NCBI GenBank assembly: GCA_002070215.1
Contig: MWCV01000006.1
Location: 34,227 to 98,226 of the forward strand
Origin: Chloroflexi bacterium ADurb.Bin180
GTDB lineage: Bacteria > Chloroflexota > Anaerolineae > UBA2200
DNA length: 64,000 nt
Direction of reading: 5' to 3'
Shown: positions 52,942 to 60,750 of the stretch, piece by piece
How positions within the stretch are numbered: position 1 is the first letter of the stretch
Layout of the letters: each line of letters begins with the position of its first letter
The notes under the pieces: model-generated
The model's input: only the letters and a program-made list of their open reading frames with translations
Told to the model about the DNA's origin: nothing
The model's database searches: none
Position numbers and translations under genes: made by a program

Positions 52942-55900
52942 TTATTGCGCTCTCAGCATTGGCAGCTGAGCAAAGTCATCCGGGGTCAACTTGTCCATAT
53001 CCTTCTCCTGCGAGGCAGGATAGGTGCTCAGCCACTGCTCCTGCGTTTTCGCGGCACCTGCGGGCAGGTACACGTCAATGATGCGCGTGTGATTTGTGTC
53101 TGCCGGAGCGCCGCCAAAGCGCCACTGGGCATTCTGCGCTTCAACCTCGCGCACGCGCCACACACCTGCCGCCGGATAGCCCTCCTGCCCCAGCACTACC
53201 GCCAGATAGCCCCATTCCCGCGGCTCCCAACTCGAGAAAGCGCTCCTGGGTACACGTACCGTCACCTTCTTGCCTGACGGGTCAACCACGATCTTGAGCG
53301 ACACATCCACCTTTTGTGGCGCTCCTTTGCTGTCCACCCGGTAGAGACCAGGAGTCCACCCCTCAACCCAGACAACATAGTCCCAGGCATCCTCTGCCGC
53401 CACCGCAGCATTGCGACCGGGCAGTAGCATTCTCGAGCCAGAGCCGGGCTTGCCGTCCACGTCGATGTAGGCATCAAAGGTCTGCACCGAGAGGTTCACT
53501 GCGGAACCCCACGGATTGGCCACTGGACCGAACACCGAGAAGGTCAGAACCAGATTGTTGTCGTCGTAGCCGGCTACGAACTGCCTCGCGTCGAAGCACT
53601 GAGCCGGAAAGACGCCGTCCGTGGGGTAGGTGTAGCTGCCAGGACCGTGGTCGTCCTTCTCCGCATCGTCCAGCGTGAGCACCGCTGTCACTGCGCTGAT
53701 GTCGGGCACCACCAACTGCGCCGGCCCGCCCAGAGGTGCACTGTCGATGTCTACTCCTCCGCGACTTACCACCAGTATCAAGTTCACGCGGTCTCCCGCC
53801 TCCAGATCCGGCAGGTTCTTGAAGGGTATGACCAGTTCCACCGTGTTGCCCTTGACCGCCACTTCGTTCAGGCTGGTGGGCTTGTCCCACTCACTGTAGC
53901 CCTTGGCGGCGGAGTAGGCAGCGCTCACCTGGCCCGCCTTGATCTGCACCGCGGCTTCACCGGCCGCACCAAAACCGAGGATCGTCTTGGGCGTAGCCAT
54001 AGCCCCGAAGCGAGAGAAGGTGTTGATGAGCTTGCTGTGCGGGTTGGACAGGTAGGCCGCGATAGTGAGCTCTGGAGCGAGGGTCAGCCAGTCACTCCGC
54101 CCCTCGACCCGCAGATAGATGTTCTTCTTGTCATAGCCATAGTAGAGGCCGGAGATGACATCCTCCGCGCGCGCCATGGCACCGCCCGACTTGAAGTAGT
54201 ACCCGGCCTGGGCCCACTCGTCGTGGCCTGCCTGGCCATCGACCACCGGGGTGAAGAGACCGGCTACCTCCTGCGTCGGAGCGGCAGCCTGAGGCGGCAT
54301 GATTGGCACATACAGCCAGTCCGGCACATCTTCGCCCATGGTGCGGTAGATGTCGACCAGGGTCTGGCGGTACATCGTGTCAAAGGCTCTCTCATCAGCG
54401 ACGCTCTGGTCCGAGCCATACCACCAGAACCAGTCAGATCCTTCAGCAAAGTACATCAGCTCCATCGCGGCGTCGTAGGTCTTGGCAGCAACCGTATTGC
54501 GCCGGTTGATGAGCATGGTTCTCGTCTTGAGCAGATAGTTCCAGGCCGTGTTCTCCTCATCTTCGCCAATCCAGGTCGAGTAATCTGGCGTGAACCAGCA
54601 GCCTGGCCACAGCTTGGTGATCTTGCGCTGATCAGGGAACTTGGCCAGATACTCGGAAGGAGTGATGGTCACGATATCCCTGGCATCGGTCAGGCGCTGA
54701 TAAAGCGCGTTCAGGAAGGCCTTACCGTCATTATCGTAGTACTCCCAGGCATTTTCACCATCCAGAAGCACCGTTACCAGATGAGGCCCGGTGGCGTTTT
54801 CGGCCTTGAGCTCGGCTTTGATGTCGCGCAGCCGCTTCATCAAGTCGTCGGCGGCGACATCACCGGGCGTGCCGCTGTAGGTGAAGCCAACCTTGTCCGA
54901 GATGAGCAGGTCGCGGAACACCATCCCCACCGGACGCCCGGTACCCTGCTGCACATAGTACGGCCGATAGAGCTGATCGGCTTGCTGGACCACGTCCTTG
55001 CTGTTCCGCGTGAACCCTTCCAGGCCAAGCGATTTGGCCAGCACTTGTTCCCCGGAGGCCATCCAGATGACACCGGCATCGGACACCATCTTGACGATTT
55101 CCTGAGCGACCGCGCCTTCACCCGGCCACATACCACGCGGCTCGCGCCCAAACAGGGCCTTGTACTTCTCGACGCCCTTTTGCACCTGAGCAATGGCGTC
55201 ATTGGGGAAGGAGAATCGCTCCGGCAGCTTGGCATCGGGCATACCTATCTTGGCCAGGTCCGTATCGTAGAGCAAAGGCAGGATGGGATGGGTATAGGGG
55301 GTAAAGGTCACTTCGATCTGCCCGGCATCTTGCAGCTCCTTGTGGATGGGCAGCACCATCTTGATCACTTCGAGCGCCTTGTCGAAAACGATGCCCTTGT
55401 CGGCTTCGCTAAAGTCGCGCCCCTTAGTCACCAGTGATTTGAGCGGTTCTTCGGCCAGGAAATCCGGATCAAACCAGGCCAGATTGAACCATACCTGCAG
55501 GTCGCGATAGTCGGCTTCGGTATAGGACAGGAGAGCCTTCTGCACCGTTGCGTCGCTATCGTCGCTGCCGCGTTTGGCCAGCAGCTCGGCATAGCGGGGG
55601 TAGATCTTGATGATGTGATCCCAGTTGGCATCAAAGAAGCGCTTCAGCAAGTAGACCTTGTCTTCCTCGGTCAGCTCTGCGGCCGGCTTCTCGGCCAGGA
55701 TCCAGTACTGGTCCCGCGCACCGGCAATCAGGTCCTCGAGCTGAAAGATCAGGCTCGGCGTAAGGTTGAAAGTAGCCTTTACCCCGGGGTACTTTTTCAG
55801 CATGGCGGCCATGTCGTAATAGTCTTTCTGCGCATGGGCACGCACCCAGGGCTTGCTGTAGACTCCTGTCGCCGGGTCCTTGTAGTATCTGGGCTGGTGC

Positions 55901-56058
55901 TGATGCCAGATGATGGACAGGTACAACGGCTCTTCCGGCACGGAGGTAGGCGTTGGGGGTGGAGTAGCCGTTGGCGGGACAGGCGTGGGCTTTGGGGCAC
56001 AGCCAAACAACACTACCAGAACGAGCAACCAGGCAATGATCCGCGTCACGCGTGACAT
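52942..56058 (-). CDS. Surface lipoprotein, glycoside hydrolase family 57 with glucodextranase-type C-terminal module
   Basis: A 1038-residue protein with a lipobox LFGC (Cys20) and a Pro/Thr linker. A GH57 catalytic region follows from about residue 45: SIIWHQHQPRYY, ATFNLTPSLI, MWPGEGAVAQE, and LLDGENAWEYYDNDG. Next comes a beta-rich middle and a C-terminal domain near 790-1000 with DDAEKDDHGPGSYTYPTDGVF and FDAYIDVDGKPGSG, as in the C-terminal module of glucodextranases. GH57 enzymes hydrolyse or transfer alpha-glucans. It is probably anchored outside for alpha-glucan use. The ATG at 56058 has AAGGAGGAGCG upstream. Confidence 0.9.
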   Translation of the reverse strand: MSRVTRIIAWLLVLVVLFGCAPKPTPVPPTATPPPTPTSVPEEPLYLSIIWHQHQPRYYKDPATGVYSKPWVRAHAQKDYYDMAAMLKKYPGVKATFNLTPSLIFQLEDLIAGARDQYWILAEKPAAELTEEDKVYLLKRFFDANWDHIIKIYPRYAELLAKRGSDDSDATVQKALLSYTEADYRDLQVWFNLAWFDPDFLAEEPLKSLVTKGRDFSEADKGIVFDKALEVIKMVLPIHKELQDAGQIEVTFTPYTHPILPLLYDTDLAKIGMPDAKLPERFSFPNDAIAQVQKGVEKYKALFGREPRGMWPGEGAVAQEIVKMVSDAGVIWMASGEQVLAKSLGLEGFTRNSKDVVQQADQLYRPYYVQQGTGRPVGMVFRDLLISDKVGFTYSGTPGDVAADDLMKRLRDIKAELKAENATGPHLVTVLLDGENAWEYYDNDGKAFLNALYQRLTDARDIVTITPSEYLAKFPDQRKITKLWPGCWFTPDYSTWIGEDEENTAWNYLLKTRTMLINRRNTVAAKTYDAAMELMYFAEGSDWFWWYGSDQSVADERAFDTMYRQTLVDIYRTMGEDVPDWLYVPIMPPQAAAPTQEVAGLFTPVVDGQAGHDEWAQAGYYFKSGGAMARAEDVISGLYYGYDKKNIYLRVEGRSDWLTLAPELTIAAYLSNPHSKLINTFSRFGAMATPKTILGFGAAGEAAVQIKAGQVSAAYSAAKGYSEWDKPTSLNEVAVKGNTVELVIPFKNLPDLEAGDRVNLILVVSRGGVDIDSAPLGGPAQLVVPDISAVTAVLTLDDAEKDDHGPGSYTYPTDGVFPAQCFDARQFVAGYDDNNLVLTFSVFGPVANPWGSAVNLSVQTFDAYIDVDGKPGSGSRMLLPGRNAAVAAEDAWDYVVWVEGWTPGLYRVDSKGAPQKVDVSLKIVVDPSGKKVTVRVPRSAFSSWEPREWGYLAVVLGQEGYPAAGVWRVREVEAQNAQWRFGGAPADTNHTRIIDVYLPAGAAKTQEQWLSTYPASQEKDMDKLTPDDFAQLPMLRAQ

Positions 56059-56137
56059 CGCTCCTCCTTGAGACCGCACGGTGCGCCGTCTTGGGACACT
56101 CACCGTGCTGCCCAGCTTTTCGAAATCAAACTGCGCT

Positions 56138-56143
56138 ATTATA
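56138..56143 (-). promoter_or_regulatory. -10 box of the GH57 gene
   Basis: A perfect TATAAT on the minus strand (56143-56138). The best -35 (TTACGT, 18 bp away) is weak, so only the -10 is offered with moderate confidence. Confidence 0.45.
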
Positions 56144-56223
56144 CTCCGCATCGGAGGCGCAACGTAAGCGCCTCGTTCGTGTTTTGATTGATATTAGCTC
56201 GCAGCCCAGGAGGCCTCGACGGA

Positions 56224-56832
56224 ATGCAGTTCATACAGTTTGCTGTAATGGCTGTTATTGCCTATGTGATCGGCTCTTTTCCAACCGGGTATCTCGCTGC
56301 CCGCTTCTTCAAAGGGGTTGACCCGCGACAGCATGGCAGTGGGCGCACTGGCGGCACCAACATCCTGCGCACGGCGGGCAAGGGCGCGGCCCTGATCACT
56401 GTTATCGGAGATCTGCTCAAGGGGCTGCTGGCTGTTCTCGTGGCCCGCTTCTGGATCGGCACGCAGGTTGCAGAGGTAGTGGCCGGGCTAGCCGCCGTTC
56501 TGGGCCATAACCGCTCGATCTTTCTCGGTTTCAAGGGCGGGGCCGGCTCGATGACCAACGTTGGTGCGCTGCTGGCTATGGCACCGTACGTGGTACCCTT
56601 TGTGGCAGTGGCTGCCTACGTCGCCGGTCGAGTTTCGCGTATTGCCTCGCTCGTGTCGGTCGCCGCAGCAGCGACCTCCATCATCGTTCTGGGAATCGGC
56701 TACCTCCTGCACTTTACTCCTGTGGCGTATCTGCTCTATGGTGTGCTGGCGGGCCTGCTGATCCTGTTTGAGCTGCGGCCCAATCTGCACCGCCTGAGCA
56801 ATGGCACTGAACGACGCGTGGACAACTACTAG
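56224..56832 (+). CDS. plsY: Acyl-phosphate:glycerol-3-phosphate acyltransferase (PlsY)
   Basis: A 202-residue membrane protein with PlsY motifs: GSFPTGYLAAR, DPRQHGSGRTGGTNILR, GDLLKG, and GHNRSIFLGFKGGAGSMTNVGALLA (canonically GFKGGKGVAT). It makes lysophosphatidate for phospholipid synthesis. The third motif departs from the usual KGVAT, so a divergent paralogue is possible. The ATG at 56224 is chosen for the AGGAGG upstream. Confidence 0.85.
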   Translation: MQFIQFAVMAVIAYVIGSFPTGYLAARFFKGVDPRQHGSGRTGGTNILRTAGKGAALITVIGDLLKGLLAVLVARFWIGTQVAEVVAGLAAVLGHNRSIFLGFKGGAGSMTNVGALLAMAPYVVPFVAVAAYVAGRVSRIASLVSVAAAATSIIVLGIGYLLHFTPVAYLLYGVLAGLLILFELRPNLHRLSNGTERRVDNY

Positions 56833-56842
56833 CCAACAAATC

Positions 56843-56880
56843 AAACGGCCCCGCTGAAGGTATCAGCGGGGCCGTTTCTG
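56843..56880. terminator. 15-bp hairpin terminator after plsY and the transport operon
   Basis: Bases 56843-56857 pair perfectly with 56863-56877 around AGGTA. It lies between plsY and the convergent ABC operon, serving both; each side has a TTT run at the stem base. Confidence 0.85.
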
Positions 56881-56892
56881 TGTTCGTGAGGA

Positions 56893-57636
56893 CTAGCTCA
56901 GGATCTTGCCCAGGAACTGCCTAGTTCGCTCCTCTTTGCAGGTGGCCAGCGAGAGCCCATCCGGTGACGTTTCTTCAACGATGTGTCCCTCGCACATAAA
57001 GACGATCCGCCTGGCCGCCGCTTTGACAAAGCCCATCTCGTGCGAGACCACCACCATGGTCATCCCTTCTCTGGCCAGGTCGAGCATGACGTCGAGGACC
57101 TCTTTGATCATCTCCGGATCCAGCGCCGAGGTTGGTTCATCAAAAAGCATAATCTTCGGCTGCATGGCCAGAGCGCGAGCGATGGCCACACGTTGTTGCT
57201 GACCACCAGACAACTGCGCCGGATAGGCATCCGCCTTGTCGGGAATTCCGACCTTGATCAACAATTCGCGCGCGATGCTAGTTGCTTCTTCCTGCGACCG
57301 CTTGCGCACGACCGTCTGCGCCAGGGTGATATTCTGCAGGGCAGTGAGGTGCGGGAACAGGTTGAACAACTGAAACACCATGCCAACCTCTTCCCTGACC
57401 TTGTCGATGTTCTTGGCTTCCGTTAGCGGGATGCCATCGACCACGATCCGCCCGCTGTCCACGCTCTCCAAGTGGTTGATGCAGCGCAAGAACGTCGATT
57501 TGCCTGACCCGCTGGGGCCGATGATCACCACCACTTCGCCCCGTTCCACGTTCAGGCTGACGTCATCGAGGGCCACCACCCGGCCAAATCTCTTGCTGAC
57601 ATGCGCAATCTCAATAATGTTCTCAGCCATTCCCAT
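56893..57636 (-). CDS. Polar amino acid ABC transporter ATPase (GlnQ-like)
   Basis: A 247-residue ATPase of the polar-amino-acid uptake group. Walker [16 protein letters not shown] is near residue 40, Q-loop VGMVFQLFNLFPHLTA, signature LSGGQQQRVAIARALAM, Walker B IMLFDEPTSALDPEM, and switch His in VVVSHEMGF. It is the only ATPase gene in this operon, although the operon also contains peptide-type permeases. ATG 57636 is chosen for the GGAG upstream; a TTG at 57648 and ATG at 57630 are alternatives. Confidence 0.93.
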   Translation of the reverse strand: MGMAENIIEIAHVSKRFGRVVALDDVSLNVERGEVVVIIGPSGSGKSTFLRCINHLESVDSGRIVVDGIPLTEAKNIDKVREEVGMVFQLFNLFPHLTALQNITLAQTVVRKRSQEEATSIARELLIKVGIPDKADAYPAQLSGGQQQRVAIARALAMQPKIMLFDEPTSALDPEMIKEVLDVMLDLAREGMTMVVVSHEMGFVKAAARRIVFMCEGHIVEETSPDGLSLATCKEERTRQFLGKILS

Positions 57637-57684
57637 CACCGGCTCCAAACCCAGCCACGCCGCTTCCTTTTCAGGAACACGGGG

Positions 57685-58530
57685 CTAGCGATAGTAACTG
57701 GTCCGCTCCTCAACGTAGGCGACGACCCGCGAGAGGAACAGCGTCATCAGCAGATAGACCAGGGCCACCATAAGCCACGTCTCGAGCGGCATAAACGTGC
57801 TGGCCATAAACTCTCTACCGCGGCGCGTTAGGTCCGCCACGGCCACCACCGATACCAGCGACGAATCTTTCAAGAGGGAGATGAACTCGTTACCCACTGG
57901 CGGCAGGATCGTTCGAATGGCCTGAGGCAGTATTACGTAGCGCATCGCCTTGATGTAGCCCATTCCCAGAGAACGCGCCGCTTCCATCTGACCCTTGGGA
58001 ATGGATTCAATACCTGCGCGAAATATCTCGGACATGAACGCACCGTAGCAGATAGTAAGGCCAACTACCGCTGCCCCATACGGGTTGATCTTGACCGCAA
58101 CCAGGCGAGCAGACAGCGTGGGCCAGGAGTTGGCCAACTTGAAACCCAGCTCGCGGATCACGATGGGCGACGCGTAATAAATGAACATCAATTGCACCAG
58201 CAGCGGAATGCCACGGATGATCTCGACATAGACGGAAGCAATGCCCTTGATGAGTGGCACCTTGGAGATGCGACCCAGGCCGCCGATCAACCCGACCAGC
58301 ATGATGAACACAAAGGAGACCGTCGTAACTCCCACGGTCACGCGCAGGCCATCACGCAAGAACACCAGAATGCGCAGGTAGGGGTCCGGTCTGCTCCGAG
58401 CCAGGTACACCGTAAAGAGCGCCACTCCCAGAAACAGGAGCCACCATTGGTCAAGCCGCTCCCAGAGTGCCCGCCGTTCCGGTCCTGGCCCGCCTTTTGT
58501 CGACCGTGGAAGGCCTTTCTTTACCGCCAT
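57685..58530 (-). CDS. Polar amino acid ABC transporter permease (GlnP-like)
   Basis: A 281-residue permease with a charged N-terminal extension, about five transmembrane helices (first near 30-45) and the family phrases YVEIIRGIPLLVQLMFIYY and EAARSLGMGYIKAMRYVILPQAIRTILPPVGNEFISLLKDSSL, the latter being the ATPase-coupling EAA loop. It would pair, probably as a homodimer, with the downstream GlnQ-like ATPase. It follows the peptide-type permease genes in the same operon. Confidence 0.92.
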   Translation of the reverse strand: MAVKKGLPRSTKGGPGPERRALWERLDQWWLLFLGVALFTVYLARSRPDPYLRILVFLRDGLRVTVGVTTVSFVFIMLVGLIGGLGRISKVPLIKGIASVYVEIIRGIPLLVQLMFIYYASPIVIRELGFKLANSWPTLSARLVAVKINPYGAAVVGLTICYGAFMSEIFRAGIESIPKGQMEAARSLGMGYIKAMRYVILPQAIRTILPPVGNEFISLLKDSSLVSVVAVADLTRRGREFMASTFMPLETWLMVALVYLLMTLFLSRVVAYVEERTSYYR

Positions 58531-58582
58531 GATTCAAACGCACCTTTCAACGTACAGGCAGCGGAATTAACCTGCGTCATCG

Positions 58583-59602
58583 TCACATCCTCAGGCGAGG
58601 GTCAAGCGCGTCGCGAAGCCCGTCACCCAGCAGGTTGAACCCCAGTACGTTCAGCATAATCGCCAGCCCCGGAAACAGCACAATGTGTGGAGCAGTGAAA
58701 ACAGAACCGCGGCCTTCGCCAAGCATCGAGCCCCACTCCGGCGTGGGAGGACGCGCGCCCAGCCCGAGAAAGCTCAGCCCGGCCGCATCCAGTATAGCAG
58801 TAGCAATGCCCAGTGTGCCGGCGACCAGCACTGGGGTGATCGCATTGGGCAAAATCTCGCGCCACAGGATCCTGGCGGTTGGCACTCCAACTGCTCGCGC
58901 CGCCAGCACAAACTCCTGCTCTTTCACCGATAGCACGCTGGCGCGCATGATGCGAGCATAGGTCGGAATGGAGACAAAGGCAATGGCATAGAGCATGTTC
59001 ATCAGACCTGGCCCCAGAATGGACACTACCGCGATGGCCAGCAACAGCCCGGGAAAGGCCAGCAAGATGTCCATCAGGCGCATGATCACGTTATCGACCC
59101 AGCCGCCGACAAAGCCAGCGACGGCACCAAGGATCGCGCCTACGACGATGGCCATCGACACCGACAACAGCCCGATCTGGAGCGACACCCGGGCTCCGTA
59201 GATAATGCGGCTAAAGATGTCTCGGCCGACTTCGTCGAGCCCCATCCAGTGCTGGCGGGATGGCGGCTGCCGTCTCAGGAGAATCTTCTGCGCTGTGGGG
59301 TCATAGGGTGCCAGAAGAGGCGCAAGGACTGCGGCAAGTACAAAAAGACCAATGATGCCCATGCCGACGATGGCCAGCTTGTCGCGAGTGAGGCGCCGCC
59401 ACGCATCCCGGAGCAGACTGCTTGGGGCTTGACTCTGCCGAAACGGAGCCAATGCTCCCTTGCGCAGGTTTGTTCCAGCAAGGGCGGGATCGGCAGTACC
59501 GGGAGGCTGACCTTCTTCCGCACCCTTAGCCTGACTCAAGGGACCTGAGCCAGTCTGAGTAGTCGTATCGCTGTGTGTGCCAGATGAGGACATTCGTTTC
59601 AC
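58583..59602 (-). CDS. Peptide/nickel ABC transporter permease, DppC/OppC-like
   Basis: A 339-residue permease with a long Ser/Thr/Gly-rich cytoplasmic N-terminus (about 70 residues), then six helices. OppC features are RLTRDKLAIVGMGIIGLFVL, HWMGLDEVGRDIFSRIIYGARVSL and the coupling loop AARAVGVPTARILWREILPNAI. The start is GTG 59602, overlapping the TGA of the oppB-like gene (GTGA), so the two are coupled. No OppD/OppF ATPases are present nearby. Confidence 0.92.
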   Translation of the reverse strand: MKRMSSSGTHSDTTTQTGSGPLSQAKGAEEGQPPGTADPALAGTNLRKGALAPFRQSQAPSSLLRDAWRRLTRDKLAIVGMGIIGLFVLAAVLAPLLAPYDPTAQKILLRRQPPSRQHWMGLDEVGRDIFSRIIYGARVSLQIGLLSVSMAIVVGAILGAVAGFVGGWVDNVIMRLMDILLAFPGLLLAIAVVSILGPGLMNMLYAIAFVSIPTYARIMRASVLSVKEQEFVLAARAVGVPTARILWREILPNAITPVLVAGTLGIATAILDAAGLSFLGLGARPPTPEWGSMLGEGRGSVFTAPHIVLFPGLAIMLNVLGFNLLGDGLRDALDPRLRM

Positions 59603-60672
59603 TCGTAACGGATCCGAGGATCCATAAAGGCATAGGATATGTCAACGGCCAGGTTAAGCAGCACGAACAAGAGCGCGATCACCAGTACGGCCCCCTGGAC
59701 CGTAGGGTAGTCGCGGGCCAGAATGCGCTCCACCACCAACCGGCCCATTCCCGGCCAGGAAAAGATGGTCTCGGTCAGGATAGCACCGGCAAGAAGCCCG
59801 CCGAACTGCAGCCCCAGGACGGTGACGATGGGCAGCAAGGCGTTCTTCATCGCATGCACCATCAGCACGATTCGCTCGTGCTGCCCTTTGGCCCGGGCGG
59901 TGCGGATATAGTCCATACCCAGCACTTCCAACAGGCTGGAGCGTGTGATGCGCGCGATGATGGACATCGGGATAGTGCCCAGCGCAATCGAAGGCAGGAT
60001 GAGGTGCTTGATCGAATCGACGAGTGCCTCGGGATTGACCGTCACGATGCTATCCAGAACGTAAAAACCCGAGAGAAAGTTGAGCACCGACATCATCACT
60101 GAACCGAGCGCGCCAGTCAGTTGCAGGTTGAACGCCTGCGGGATCGTCTGCAATTCGACGCCCACCGTCAACCGTGCAGACGGCGGCAGCCAGTGCAACT
60201 TGAAGCCAAACACGTAACTCAGCAGCAGTCCCAGCCAGAAGACAGGAACCGACACGCCAATCAATGCCCCGATCATCGTCGCCAGATCAAAGACCGAGTT
60301 GTGTTTGTAGGCCGAGACAATCCCCGCTGATACGCCTACCACTGTGGCCACCAGCATCGCGCCGATGCTCAGCTCGATGGTTGCTGGCAGGCGCTGGGCG
60401 ATTTCAACCGTGACCCATTCCTGGCGAGCAATAGAGCGTCCCAGATCACCGTGCAGCAGCCGGCTCAGGTAACGCACGTACTGCACCGGAATAGGGTCGT
60501 TGAGACCCATCGATTCTCGAAACCGGGCAATCGATTCGGCAGTGGCATGCTCGCCCAGCATGATCCGAGCGGGGTCTCCCGGGATCAGGCGCAACATGCC
60601 AAAAGTAACCAGGGAAATCCCCAGCAGCACGGGTATGAGCATGACCAAACGCTGCAGGATATAGCGCGTCAA
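59599..60672 (-). CDS. Peptide/nickel ABC transporter permease, DppB/OppB-like
   Basis: A 357-residue permease with the OppB start TRYILQRLVMLIPVLLGISLVTFGMLRLIPGDPA, six helices, and the coupling loop ARITRSSLLEVLGMDYIRTARAKG. The start is taken as TTG 60672, with GGAGGGCGG eight bases upstream; TTG 60687 is an alternative. A strong hairpin lies between this gene and the binding-protein gene before it. Confidence 0.9.
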   Translation of the reverse strand: MTRYILQRLVMLIPVLLGISLVTFGMLRLIPGDPARIMLGEHATAESIARFRESMGLNDPIPVQYVRYLSRLLHGDLGRSIARQEWVTVEIAQRLPATIELSIGAMLVATVVGVSAGIVSAYKHNSVFDLATMIGALIGVSVPVFWLGLLLSYVFGFKLHWLPPSARLTVGVELQTIPQAFNLQLTGALGSVMMSVLNFLSGFYVLDSIVTVNPEALVDSIKHLILPSIALGTIPMSIIARITRSSLLEVLGMDYIRTARAKGQHERIVLMVHAMKNALLPIVTVLGLQFGGLLAGAILTETIFSWPGMGRLVVERILARDYPTVQGAVLVIALLFVLLNLAVDISYAFMDPRIRYE

Positions 60673-60690
60673 GAGACCGCCCTCCAAGAG

Positions 60691-60726
60691 CCGTCCTGCA
60701 GGGGAAGGTCATCCCCTGCAGGACGG
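60691..60726 (-). other. Intra-operon hairpin after the binding-protein gene
   Basis: A perfect 15-bp stem (60691-60705 with 60712-60726), loop of six bases, without U tract. It lies between the binding-protein gene and oppB. Similar hairpins protect binding-protein mRNA so that it exceeds permease mRNA; that role is inferred. Confidence 0.65.
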
Positions 60727-60750
60727 AATCCTCAACACAAACGGATCGGG

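Noticed and set aside
53647..55437. A 596-codon plus-strand open frame.
   Set aside because: Antisense shadow of the GH57 lipoprotein gene; no family motif and a His/Val/Leu-rich shadow composition.
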